NCBI GenBank assembly: GCA_905214795.1
Contig: CAJMNM010000031.1
Span: forward strand, 1 to 40,050
Source: an uncultured bacterium
GTDB lineage: Bacteria > Bacteroidota > Bacteroidia > Bacteroidales > Bacteroidaceae
Length of the DNA stretch: 40,050 nt
Direction of reading: 5' to 3'
Below, piece after piece: positions 7,530 through 15,734 of the stretch. Below the pieces are notes generated by a model, which was given only the letters and a program-made list of their open reading frames with translations, ran no database searches and was not told the DNA's origin. The position numbers and the translations under genes are program-made. Position 1 is the first letter of the stretch, and the number at the start of each line of letters is the position of its first letter.

Positions 7530-9548
7530 ATGAGAAGAAAAACATTAGAAATCGCTTTTTTAGCCTTAACTCTATTCAGTACATCTCCCCTGTCTGCTCA
7601 GGTTGCTACTCCTACGCATAAAATAGAACAGACTTTCAAAATTTCAAATCCAGACTATAAGCTTAGTCCATATACTGGGATGACCCGACAAAACTGGATT
7701 GAAGCGGCAGAATATCTCTTAGAAGGAGCCTTTACCTATATCCGAACATTGGATGATCCTATGTATTTTCCTAAACAACATGACAAGACATATCCTAGAA
7801 ACGCAGGTGAAATACCAACCGCAAAACTGGAAGGATTATGTCGTACATTATTCGTAGCTGCTCCTCTATTAAAAGAAAATCCAAACCTTACAATCAACAA
7901 CATTAAAGTAGCCGATTATTATCGCCACCAGCTTCTAAATCTTATCAATCCTGAAAGTCCCAGCTACATCAGACACCGCAATGGAGGACCAAGTCAGATT
8001 TTAGTAGAATTCGGCGCCTTAGCCATTTCACTACAAACTGCAAAAAATGTATTATGGGATCCATTAACCCAATCACAAAAAGACGAATTAGCAGCAACAA
8101 TGTTAAGTTATGGAAACGGACCAACCATCAACTCCAACTGGATGTTCTTTAATGTATTTGTACTCAGCTTCTTCAAAGAACAGGGTTATCCTATCAACGA
8201 AAACCGAATGACAGAGAATCTGAAGAACATTCTGAAACTTTATCGTGGTGAAGGATGGTATAATGATTCTCCAGCTTACGATTATTACAGCATGTGGGCT
8301 TTTCAGATGTATGGTCCAATATGGGCTAACACTTATGGATATATGTACCCGGAATATGCAAAACAATTCATTAAAAATCAATCTGAAATGATTGATAATT
8401 ACCCTTATATGTTTAGCAAAGAAGGAAAAATGAATATGTGGGGAAGAAGTATTCCTTATAGATTTGCGGCAGTTGTTCCTCTTGCATTACTTGGCTACGA
8501 CAAAGACGCCGACATTAATTTTGGTTGGATGCGCCGTATCTCCTCTGCCACATTATTACAATTTCTTCAGAATCCCGACTTCTTAGAAGATAATATACCG
8601 ACACTAGGTTTTTATGGTGCATTCGCTCCCGCCGTACAGATATACAGTTGCCGTGGCAGTGTATTTTGGTGTGGCAAAGCATTCCTCAGCCTTCTTCTGC
8701 CGGCAGACAATCCATTCTGGACAGCTAAAGAAAATAATGGACCATGGGAAAAAGAATTCAAGAAAAACCATGTATATAATAAATTCCAACCGGCAACAAA
8801 TCTTCTCATTACAGATTACCCAAATTGTGGAGGTGCAGAAATGCGTTCATGGTGTCATGAAACTGTAGCCGCAGATTGGCAGAAATTCAGAAGTTCTGAA
8901 AATTATAACAAATTGGCTTACCATACAGAATTTCCTTGGATGGCAGACGGTAAAAATGGAGAAGTATCTATGAACTATGCTACCAAAAACAATAAAGGAA
9001 ACTGGGAAGTACTACGTCTTTATACATTTAAAAGCTTTGAAAACGGTATTTATCGTAGAGATGCCGAACTTGAAACAAACCATGATATAAAATATCAACT
9101 TGTTGATATTCCATTAGCAAATGGAGTTTTACGCATTGACAAAATAAAAACTCCATTTGCAACTGACGTTCGTTTCGGACATTACAGTCTTCCTGAAATC
9201 GATGGAAATCCCATTAAAGAAATCGCACTGAAAGGAGATGACAAAAAACGTATCATATGTAACGGACAATACAGCCTGGCACTTGTTCCTATATACGGTT
9301 GGACAAAAACAACGATAGCATATCCAGAAGGCCTTAATCCTGTAAGTAACAAATGTGGAGTAATTATGGCTGAAACACACGTTGAAAACGAAGCTATATT
9401 TGTGACGTTAACATTATGGAAAAAAGGCGATAAAAACTTTTCAAAGAAAGAACTTAATCCAGTAAAATCTGTTACAGTGTCAAACGATAAAAAAACTGTT
9501 AATATTGTTTTTGCAGACAAAACAACAAAACAAATCACATTTAATTAA
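7530..9548 (+). CDS. Secreted DUF2264 protein, probable glycoside hydrolase
   Basis: A 672-residue exported protein with a classical signal peptide (MRRK, hydrophobic 7-20, LSAQ). The mature part matches the DUF2264 family: an N-terminal helical (alpha/alpha toroid-like) catalytic region with YKLSPYTGMTRQNWIEAAEYLL near residue 40, GPSQILVEFGALA, NSNWMFFNVFV, GEGWYNDSPAYDYYSMWAFQMY and MWGRSIPYRFAA, then a C-terminal beta-rich domain from about residue 420. As I recall, DUF2264 members are classed with GH154 beta-glucuronidases acting on plant arabinogalactan glycans; the conserved W, N, D and Y residues fit a sugar-binding cleft, but the substrate here is inferred. There is no SusC/SusD pair or regulator nearby, so this is not a typical polysaccharide utilisation locus. 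It is a single-gene unit with its own promoter and a strong terminator. Confidence 0.82.
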   Translation: MRRKTLEIAFLALTLFSTSPLSAQVATPTHKIEQTFKISNPDYKLSPYTGMTRQNWIEAAEYLLEGAFTYIRTLDDPMYFPKQHDKTYPRNAGEIPTAKLEGLCRTLFVAAPLLKENPNLTINNIKVADYYRHQLLNLINPESPSYIRHRNGGPSQILVEFGALAISLQTAKNVLWDPLTQSQKDELAATMLSYGNGPTINSNWMFFNVFVLSFFKEQGYPINENRMTENLKNILKLYRGEGWYNDSPAYDYYSMWAFQMYGPIWANTYGYMYPEYAKQFIKNQSEMIDNYPYMFSKEGKMNMWGRSIPYRFAAVVPLALLGYDKDADINFGWMRRISSATLLQFLQNPDFLEDNIPTLGFYGAFAPAVQIYSCRGSVFWCGKAFLSLLLPADNPFWTAKENNGPWEKEFKKNHVYNKFQPATNLLITDYPNCGGAEMRSWCHETVAADWQKFRSSENYNKLAYHTEFPWMADGKNGEVSMNYATKNNKGNWEVLRLYTFKSFENGIYRRDAELETNHDIKYQLVDIPLANGVLRIDKIKTPFATDVRFGHYSLPEIDGNPIKEIALKGDDKKRIICNGQYSLALVPIYGWTKTTIAYPEGLNPVSNKCGVIMAETHVENEAIFVTLTLWKKGDKNFSKKELNPVKSVTVSNDKKTVNIVFADKTTKQITFN

Positions 9549-9556
9549 GTATATAC

Positions 9557-9606
9557 AAAAGGCAGGTGTCACATTCATAATATTATTGATGTGACACCTG
9601 CCTTTT
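9557..9606. terminator. Convergent terminator with a perfect 18-bp stem
   Basis: The arms 9557-9574 and 9589-9606 are exact reverse complements (AAAAGGCAGGTGTCACAT and its complement), with a 14-base loop, between the convergent DUF2264 and SDR genes. The A/T ends of the stem give a T-run in both directions. Confidence 0.85.
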
Positions 9607-9626
9607 ATAAAAATGAGATTCTGAGT

Positions 9627-10364
9627 TTAAGCTTTACTTAAAATAGCTTCTACCACCCAATCCGGAGCGATACGCATCCATGGAACCAATAAAGCCCATC
9701 TTCTTGTAATTACTGCTTTACGTTTTTTCAAAGCTATAACCTTATAAATTGCCGAAACTGCTTTCTCTGGTTTATCAACCCAAAACAACTTGTCTGGTGC
9801 AGAAAGTAATGGAGTACGCACAAACCCCGGACGAATATCAGTCACATAAACTGGATATTTTGCAATATCCGCTCTCTGCCTTAATGAATCCAGATAATGA
9901 ATCTGGTAAGCCTTTGACGCAGCATAAGCTGGTGCCGGTGCCAATCCACGAATTCCTGCAACAGAAGAAATTGCTGCTAAATGTCCATATCTCTGAGACA
10001 TAAAATATCCAAAAGCCCAATCCACAACAGCTGTCCATCCTCTGACATTAGTATCAATCGTTGGCAACTCTAGCCCATAGTCTAAAGACGGATTCATCCT
10101 ACCGACGCCAGAACACAATACAAGACGATCCATTCCTCCCATACGTTCTAACAGGTTTTGCAGAAGTTTACCAATCATATTAATATCAGTCACATCTGCA
10201 ACCTGAAAAAGAACATTTGACTTACCTTCCGCCATTTCTTTCAAAACAGCCTCCCTTCTACCTACGAGTCCTACAGTATATCCCTCAGCCATATACCTTT
10301 CGGCCAATCCACGTCCAAGCCCGGAAGTTGCTCCTATTACAATAATTTTCCTTATCTTATTCAT
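9627..10364 (-). CDS. Short-chain dehydrogenase/reductase (SDR)
   Basis: A 245-residue classical SDR, an NAD(P)-dependent oxidoreductase with a Rossmann fold. The cofactor motif GATSGLG lies at residues 11-17. The catalytic set is Ser134 (within AAISSVAG), Tyr147 and Lys151 (YAASK), with Asn106 in the usual position (TNVRG). The 'GRR' after the second strand (residues 35-37) suggests NADPH preference. The C-terminal part ends in a hydrophobic, basic segment (RRWALLVPWM). The start is the ATG at 10364; the longer frame to 10463 begins at a TTG and has no family similarity. The substrate is unknown. It is transcribed divergently from the DUF3298 lipoprotein, with a likely -7 box at 10401-10394. 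Confidence 0.87.
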   Translation of the reverse strand: MNKIRKIIVIGATSGLGRGLAERYMAEGYTVGLVGRREAVLKEMAEGKSNVLFQVADVTDINMIGKLLQNLLERMGGMDRLVLCSGVGRMNPSLDYGLELPTIDTNVRGWTAVVDWAFGYFMSQRYGHLAAISSVAGIRGLAPAPAYAASKAYQIHYLDSLRQRADIAKYPVYVTDIRPGFVRTPLLSAPDKLFWVDKPEKAVSAIYKVIALKKRKAVITRRWALLVPWMRIAPDWVVEAILSKA

Positions 10365-10393
10365 GTTAAAATTTAAATACAAATCTTTTATGA

Positions 10394-10401
10394 CAAAAAT
10401 A
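10394..10401 (-). promoter_or_regulatory. Promoter -7 box of the SDR gene
   Basis: TATTTTTG on the minus strand, 30 bases ahead of the chosen ATG at 10364. No good -33 TTTG is seen. Confidence 0.45.
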
Positions 10402-10451
10402 GAAATTATATTGGAGATATTACTGCCATTAACAGATTTTGAGAAGCACAG

Positions 10452-10483
10452 TTTGGACTTCAAATAAATAATACCTACTTTTG
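10452..10483 (+). promoter_or_regulatory. Promoter of the DUF3298 lipoprotein gene
   Basis: TTTG (10452-10455), 20 bases and TACTTTTG (10476-10483) form a full promoter. The TTG at 10481 that opens the longest frame is its last three bases, so translation must begin at the ATG at 10505. Confidence 0.75.
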
Positions 10484-10504
10484 AACAAACAAAATCATCC
10501 TATC

Positions 10505-11395
10505 ATGAAGAGAAACAAGATTATCAAAAAATGGCAAACAATCGGTTTTACCATTCTATTATCCGGAATCACAGCAACAAGTTGCCAAAATAAACAAGAG
10601 TCACAAACAACAGAAACGGACAACGTAAACTATATCACCACCTCAATAAACAAAGAAGACAGCAAAAGTACGCTTGGGTGTAAAATCTATGCAGATTATC
10701 CGGAAAAGGGTTCTCCATTCTTACTTCAAAACATAAGAGAATGGATTAATGAAACATTAGGAGGCAGTTATGCGGGCGACTTAAAAAATGGAAAAGCTGT
10801 CATAGAATATTATGCACAATCCATAAACGACAGACTTAAAAAAGACGAAGCAGAATTTGGAAGTTCCCCCGACATGGGTGGTTCTGTATATTATGTGCAA
10901 ATGCGAAAGGCTTTTGAGACCTGTCTATTTGTAACTTATACAAACGAAATCTACCAATACTATTCTGGAGCAGCACACGGCGGACAAACATATACAGGCG
11001 CTGTATTCCGTAAAACAGACGGCCGCAAAATGGGTTGGGATGTTTTTAAGCAGGACAGTCTCAACTGTATAAATGATATGATTAAAGAACAAATCAAGAC
11101 TCAATTCTTCAAAATAAAAGATGACAAAAGCTTTTATGACATGTTACTGATTGACAATCCTGAGTTATTCTTTCCACTTCCTAAAACAGACCCACTGTTT
11201 ATGGAGAAAGGTGTAATGTTCATCTATCAACAATATGAGATTGCTCCTTACGCAGCAGGAAGGCCATCATGTACCATTCCCTATGAGCGTTTAAAAGATT
11301 ATTTTACAACTACTGCACTTCCGCTTGCTGAAAGCCACACAGATTCTATTGCGACCAAAACAAAAAATGGAATCATCAAACTTAATGTTGAATAG
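10505..11395 (+). CDS. DUF3298 (RsiV-like) lipoprotein
   Basis: A 296-residue lipoprotein. The signal peptide is basic (MKRNKIIKKW) followed by a hydrophobic core and ATSC with Cys27. The rest looks like the DUF4163/DUF3298 pair found in the anti-sigma factor RsiV and in many Bacteroidetes lipoproteins: a central YYSGAAHGGQ motif and, near the C-terminus, MFIYQQYEIAPYAAGRPSCTIPYERLKDY. RsiV uses this fold to bind lysozyme; here there is no transmembrane anti-sigma segment and no sigma factor nearby, so only the ligand-binding fold is supported. It is a single-gene unit between its own promoter and a strong hairpin. Confidence 0.8.
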   Translation: MKRNKIIKKWQTIGFTILLSGITATSCQNKQESQTTETDNVNYITTSINKEDSKSTLGCKIYADYPEKGSPFLLQNIREWINETLGGSYAGDLKNGKAVIEYYAQSINDRLKKDEAEFGSSPDMGGSVYYVQMRKAFETCLFVTYTNEIYQYYSGAAHGGQTYTGAVFRKTDGRKMGWDVFKQDSLNCINDMIKEQIKTQFFKIKDDKSFYDMLLIDNPELFFPLPKTDPLFMEKGVMFIYQQYEIAPYAAGRPSCTIPYERLKDYFTTTALPLAESHTDSIATKTKNGIIKLNVE

Positions 11396-11479
11396 AGAAC
11401 CACACCATTTACATTCAATCTTACATTACCGTCTGTATAGCAATAAAATAAAAAAGAATAAACAAGTCATATATGGCTT

Positions 11480-11537
11480 TTATCCAATAAAAACTCCCTC
11501 GTCCTTTATAAAGGGCCAGGGAGTTTTTATTGGATAA
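11480..11537. terminator. Convergent terminator, 27-base arms with a small internal loop
   Basis: The arms 11480-11506 and 11511-11537 pair over nearly all positions (TTATCCAATAAAAACTCCCT against AGGGAGTTTTTATTGGATAA, then a 3-base mismatch, then CCTT/AAGG), with a 4-base loop. It sits between the convergent DUF3298 and UPF0210 genes. The A/T tracts inside the stem can serve as the T-run for either direction. Confidence 0.8.
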
Positions 11538-11604
11538 CAATACAGAAATCGGAAACAGAATTATATGCAAATAATCATATTCAGACTTCTCTTTATCTAT
11601 TAAT

Positions 11605-12969
11605 TTAATTTTTAAAACTATGGATAGGAGCCGGTATACGTCCGGTTCTGTTAACAAAAGCACTACAACTGAATGCATTGACAGGCATAACCGGCGCATG
11701 TCCTAATAATCCCCCGAATTCTACCGTATCACCAACATTTTTACCTATTACCGGAATTATACGTACAGCAGTAGTTTTTTGATTAATCATACCTATAGCA
11801 GATTCATCGGCTATAATACCAGAAATCGTTGTCGCCGGAGTATCGCCAGGAATTGCAATCATATCTAACCCTACAGAACAAACACAAGTCATTGCTTCAA
11901 GTTTCTCCAAAGTGAGCGCTCCAGCCTCAACAGCATCAATCATACCCTGATCTTCACTGACAGGAATAAATGCACCACTTAACCCCCCCACATATGAAGA
12001 AGCCATCACACCACCTTTCTTTACCTGATCATTCAATAAAGCCAACGCTGCTGTTGTTCCTGGTGCTCCCGCACGCTCAAGACCAATTTCTTCCAATATC
12101 TCTGCAACACTATCTCCCACAGCCGGTGTCGGTGCTAAAGAAAGATCAATAATACCAAACGGAACCCCCAAACGGCGTGATGCCTCCTGAGCTACCAACT
12201 GACCAACACGGGTTATCTTAAAGGCAGTACGCTTAATCGTTTCACAAAGTACCTCAAAACTTTCTCCACGAATTTGTGACAAAGCATACTTCACAACCCC
12301 CGGTCCACTGACACCGACATTAATAATAGCATCAGCTTCGGAAACGCCATGAAAAGCTCCCGCCATAAAAGGATTATCATCAGGTGCGTTACACAATACA
12401 ACCAACTTAGCACATCCCAAAGAATCGTTATCTTTTGTATATTCAGCTGTTTGCTTTACTATTTCTCCCATAAGCTTTACTGCATCCATATTGATACCCG
12501 TTTTTGTAGAACCTACATTTACAGAACTACAAATACGTTCTGTTTCAGCCAAAGCCTGCGGAATAGAACGAATAAGCAACTCATCACTGAGTGTCATACC
12601 TTTAGACACTATTGCAGAATATCCACCAAGAAAATTAATGCCAACCTCTTTTGCTGCACGATCTAATGTCTTAGCAATCTGTACATAATCTTCAGGTTTC
12701 TGACATGCCGTCCCTCCTACAAGTGAAATAGGAGTTATAGACACACGTTTATTCACAATGGGAATTCCATACTCACGAGATATATCTTCTCCAGTCTTTA
12801 CCAGATTCTTAGCAAGACGTGTTATCTTTTCATAGATCTTATTACACAGCGTATCCAAATCATGATCGGCACAATCTAACAGATTAATACCCATGGTTAT
12901 AGTACGCACATCCAGATTCTCCTGCTCGATCATTTTATTAGTCTCGAGCACTTCATATATATTAATCAT
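11605..12969 (-). CDS. UPF0210 / DUF711 (PFL family) protein
   Basis: A 454-residue cytosolic protein of the UPF0210 (DUF711) family, distantly related to glycyl-radical enzyme folds ('PFL family protein') but lacking an obvious glycyl-radical motif; the biochemical function is not established. Typical segments are the N-terminal EVLETNKMIEQENLDVRTIT, GGYSAIVSKGMTLSDELLIRSIP (about residue 120), FGIIDLSLAPTPAVGDSVAEILE (about 270), GGVMASSYVGGLSGAFIPVSED (about 315) and CSVGLDMIAIPGDTP. The length agrees with the family. It follows the small ACT protein by 11 bases, and this two-gene pairing is conserved widely in bacteria and archaea, which suggests the ACT protein senses a ligand for it. 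Confidence 0.9.
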   Translation of the reverse strand: MINIYEVLETNKMIEQENLDVRTITMGINLLDCADHDLDTLCNKIYEKITRLAKNLVKTGEDISREYGIPIVNKRVSITPISLVGGTACQKPEDYVQIAKTLDRAAKEVGINFLGGYSAIVSKGMTLSDELLIRSIPQALAETERICSSVNVGSTKTGINMDAVKLMGEIVKQTAEYTKDNDSLGCAKLVVLCNAPDDNPFMAGAFHGVSEADAIINVGVSGPGVVKYALSQIRGESFEVLCETIKRTAFKITRVGQLVAQEASRRLGVPFGIIDLSLAPTPAVGDSVAEILEEIGLERAGAPGTTAALALLNDQVKKGGVMASSYVGGLSGAFIPVSEDQGMIDAVEAGALTLEKLEAMTCVCSVGLDMIAIPGDTPATTISGIIADESAIGMINQKTTAVRIIPVIGKNVGDTVEFGGLLGHAPVMPVNAFSCSAFVNRTGRIPAPIHSFKN

Positions 12970-12980
12970 GAGGCAAAGGA

Positions 12981-13253
12981 TTATATACGATGCATTTTAT
13001 CAAAAATCTCTTCACGCTGACATTTAACCTGTACACCAAGAGACTGTCCAATCTCAGCCAATTCTGTTGCTACAACCTCAAATGACTTTTCAACATGAGT
13101 CAAGTCAGCAATCATCATCATATTAAAATATTCCTGCACGATGGTCTGCGAGATATCCAAAATGTTTGCCTTATTTTCCGCAAGATATGTACATACTTTC
13201 GCAATGATGCCTACTGCATCTTTTCCTACTACTGTAATAATTGTCTTGTTCAT
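12981..13253 (-). CDS. ACT-domain protein of the UPF0237 type
   Basis: A 90-residue protein that is a single ACT domain: TIITVVGKDAVGIIAKVCTYLAENKANILDISQTI at residues 4-38, the usual ligand-binding loop and first helix, followed by the second half with MMMIADLTH. It is homologous to the regulatory part of GcvR. It is the first gene of a two-gene operon with the UPF0210 protein (11-base gap). Its promoter -7 box lies within the loop of the upstream fabI terminator hairpin, giving independent transcription. Confidence 0.9.
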   Translation of the reverse strand: MNKTIITVVGKDAVGIIAKVCTYLAENKANILDISQTIVQEYFNMMMIADLTHVEKSFEVVATELAEIGQSLGVQVKCQREEIFDKMHRI

Positions 13254-13286
13254 AATCTAAGAAATAGTAAAAAAAAAGCTTATAAA

Positions 13287-13350
13287 AAAAGCAGTCTGTT
13301 ATTTATTCGGCACAAATATAATCATTTCTGCTCAATAACAGACTGCTTTT
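13287..13350 (-). terminator. fabI terminator hairpin with a long loop
   Basis: The arms 13287-13303 and 13334-13350 are exact complements over 17 bp (AAAAGCAGTCTGTTATT), with a 30-base loop. On the minus strand the hairpin follows the fabI stop codon by 21 bases and is followed by a T-run. The loop holds the promoter -7 box of the next gene. Confidence 0.75.
13313..13320 (-). promoter_or_regulatory. Promoter -7 box of the ACT/UPF0210 operon
   Basis: TATATTTG on the minus strand, 59 bases ahead of the ACT gene ATG. It lies in the loop of the fabI terminator. There is no exact TTTG -33 box; the -33 position falls in the upstream terminator arm. Confidence 0.5.
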
Positions 13351-13371
13351 CTATGTAAATTCTATGGAAAC

Positions 13372-14232
13372 TTAACCGTATATGATTTTTCCGTTTTCAT
13401 CGCGGTTCTCATCAACAAATGATTTCTGGTACTGTACCATTCCGCGTAAAGACATACCCATTTTTGAAAAACCACCGTCATGATAAAGATTCTGCATTGT
13501 CACTTTCTTAGTCAAATCAGAGAACATGACTACACAATAATCTGCACATTCATCTGCACTGGCGTTACCTAACGGAGACATACGGTCACTGAAATCGTAT
13601 AAACCATCAAATCCCTTTATACCGCCACCTGCAGTTGTAAATGTCGGCGACTGTGAAATCGTATTTACACGTACTCCTTTCTCACGTCCATAAATATAGC
13701 CAAAGCTACGTGCTATAGACTCCAACAAACTCTTTGCATCAGCCATATCATTATAGCCAAAGAATGTACGTTGTGCAGCCACATAACTCAAGGCTAAAAT
13801 AGAACCATTATCGCTAATTGCATCAAGTTTCTTTGCAGTCTGTATCATTTTGTGAAATGAAATAGCTGAAATATCCAAAGTCTTTCCAAGCAAATTATAA
13901 TCTAAATCATCGTAAGTACGTTTCTTACGCATATTCGCACTCATAGCTACAGAATGTAACACAAAATCAATCTTACCACCTAATACTTTCTGAGCTTCTA
14001 TAAACAAATTCTCAAGATCTTCAACTGAAGTAGCATCGGCCGGAATAACAGTGGCACCAGTCTTTTCTGCCAATTCTGCAATAGTACCCATACGGCAAGC
14101 CACCGGAGTATTGGTTAATACGATTTGTGCACCTTCTTCTACTGAACGTTCTGCAACTTTCCACGCGATGGAAGCATCATTTAATGCTCCGAAAATAATA
14201 CCGCGTTTACCTTTCAATAAGTTATAAGCCAT
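13372..14232 (-). CDS. fabI: Enoyl-[acyl-carrier-protein] reductase (NADH) FabI
   Basis: The last reductive step of fatty-acid elongation: reduction of trans-2-enoyl-ACP with NAD(P)H. From the ATG at 14232 it has 286 residues. The cofactor-binding loop is GIIFGALNDASIAW (residues 11-24). The FabI signature Tyr150 ... Tyr160-x6-Lys167 is present (LSYVAAQRTFFGYNDMADAK). The C-terminal region around TMQNLYHDGGFSKMGMS fits the family. The frame extends three codons upstream to a TTG; the ATG is preferred. It is monocistronic: promoter at 14276-14269 and a strong terminator. No other fatty-acid gene is adjacent. Confidence 0.93.
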   Translation of the reverse strand: MAYNLLKGKRGIIFGALNDASIAWKVAERSVEEGAQIVLTNTPVACRMGTIAELAEKTGATVIPADATSVEDLENLFIEAQKVLGGKIDFVLHSVAMSANMRKKRTYDDLDYNLLGKTLDISAISFHKMIQTAKKLDAISDNGSILALSYVAAQRTFFGYNDMADAKSLLESIARSFGYIYGREKGVRVNTISQSPTFTTAGGGIKGFDGLYDFSDRMSPLGNASADECADYCVVMFSDLTKKVTMQNLYHDGGFSKMGMSLRGMVQYQKSFVDENRDENGKIIYG

Positions 14233-14268
14233 AACTATCAATTATAAATAATAAATCTTTTTCAACGG

Positions 14269-14299
14269 CAAAGGTAGATATTTCCTTGCACATCTCCAA
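14269..14299 (-). promoter_or_regulatory. fabI promoter
   Basis: TTG (14299-14297), 20 bases and TACCTTTG (14276-14269) on the minus strand, 36 bases ahead of the fabI ATG. Confidence 0.6.
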
Positions 14300-14370
14300 C
14301 TAAAACGTGCAATTCCTTTGCTTTACAAAAAATCACTTCTTTTAAATCTGTATTATATAAAACCTTTCTG

Positions 14371-15594
14371 TTAATTAACGGCATACCTATTATATCGCGA
14401 GCAACGCCACAATCCTGCATCTGTATACCATTTTAAGGTTGTAAAAAACTGTTGTTGAAGAATCTCATACATTGTATTTGCGTCACCCGGCAAATAAGTA
14501 TTTAATCCGCTAAACCGCTCATCAGTTATTGGCAGATAAAGTGTTCCCCAATCATCACAACACGCATAATCACTACGTTTTTTGTAAACAACAGCCGCAT
14601 CCAAAGCAGCCTTTACGACTGTAGCCTGCTTACTGCCACAACCAATGCTATCTATCCATTGCCCACAGTCATACAAATCTTTTGTCAATTCATACTTTTG
14701 AATATCCTCGGCTTCCAACATTTCAATTTTATTACGGACGCAAGGTATTCTGCACAAAGAATCCATCGCCTCAGCTACTGACGATATTTTTGTTAAATCA
14801 GTCAGACTTACAGCAACAAAATCATCCCATTCCACAGAATTCATCCGATAATAATTATAGTATTGCTCTGCCGCATGTTCTAATGAAGCCTTATCCATTT
14901 TTAATAAGTCCGATATGACATATTGATATGGAAAACCATTTCCCGGCACAGAATTAGGAGTTGCTAAAAGATATTTTGCACGATCTTTTATCTCATAAGC
15001 TGTTTCTATATTTGCCATCAGGCAAGCATCGAACATCACCATGTCAAGATACGCACATTTTGAAAGCGCCTCATTAATATCTGTAATATTCATACCATAA
15101 TATGTTCCATTTATTTTTTCCATACCAAAAGAACGTTTTCCAATTGTACTTGTCTGTAACAGACTACCATCGGCATGAGATGAAAATACAACGCCTTTCT
15201 TTAAAGCCGGATAATTGGTAAACACATCATTCAACACCTCAGCCATTACCTCCGGATCAACAGATGCCTGATTCTGATACGTCTTGACTGTTTTCAATGT
15301 CACTGTACCATAATCATCCTTATTTAATAAATACAGCTTTGGCGTATCGTCCACATCTTTATATACCAATATGTTAGCCACACTATCGGTCTGTTTATAT
15401 CCGGTTATCATATTAGCAATATTTACTTCCATATAATCGGATAAATCATTCTCACCCACCATATAAAATAACAAGGTCGCGCATTTTGGCTTAACCACTT
15501 CCGGCGTATCATCCGTGCTATCCGACAATTCGCAAGAACAAAAACACAATAGTACACCCAACAAAGACAACACCTGTTTTAATTTATTTTTCAT
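14371..15594 (-). CDS. Clostripain-family (C11) cysteine peptidase lipoprotein
   Basis: A 407-residue lipoprotein of peptidase family C11. The signal peptide ends in FCSC (Cys21), followed by a short acidic linker. The peptidase domain starts near residue 38 (CATLLFYMVGENDLS). The catalytic pair of the family is visible: His140 in VVFSSHADGS and Cys191 in MVMFDACLMANIETAYE. Family members cleave after Arg or Lys and many mature by self-cleavage; a self-cleavage site cannot be assigned here. It is anchored to the outer or inner membrane by its lipid. It has its own promoter, so it is probably not part of the gyrA-dus transcript upstream. Confidence 0.9.
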   Translation of the reverse strand: MKNKLKQVLSLLGVLLCFCSCELSDSTDDTPEVVKPKCATLLFYMVGENDLSDYMEVNIANMITGYKQTDSVANILVYKDVDDTPKLYLLNKDDYGTVTLKTVKTYQNQASVDPEVMAEVLNDVFTNYPALKKGVVFSSHADGSLLQTSTIGKRSFGMEKINGTYYGMNITDINEALSKCAYLDMVMFDACLMANIETAYEIKDRAKYLLATPNSVPGNGFPYQYVISDLLKMDKASLEHAAEQYYNYYRMNSVEWDDFVAVSLTDLTKISSVAEAMDSLCRIPCVRNKIEMLEAEDIQKYELTKDLYDCGQWIDSIGCGSKQATVVKAALDAAVVYKKRSDYACCDDWGTLYLPITDERFSGLNTYLPGDANTMYEILQQQFFTTLKWYTDAGLWRCSRYNRYAVN

Positions 15595-15636
15595 GATTAC
15601 ATTCTATTTTAACAAACTAAAAAATCTATACCTTCA

Positions 15637-15644
15637 CAAAGGTA
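15637..15644 (-). promoter_or_regulatory. Promoter -7 box of the C11 peptidase gene
   Basis: TACCTTTG on the minus strand, 42 bases ahead of the ATG, with TTTG at 15665-15662 after a rather short 17-base spacer. That upstream TTTG is itself the end of a second TATCTTTG (15669-15662), so two overlapping promoters are possible. Confidence 0.55.
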
Positions 15645-15734
15645 ACACACACCTTATCATTCAAAGATACATCTATCTTTTTCATTCACCGCAAAAACAC
15701 AATAAAAACTCTAATACAGAAATTATATTGAATT

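Noticed and set aside
7530..9548. Polysaccharide utilisation locus around the DUF2264 and GH127 genes
   Set aside because: The two genes are 20 kb apart, each is a single-gene unit, and no SusC/SusD or hybrid two-component gene is present.
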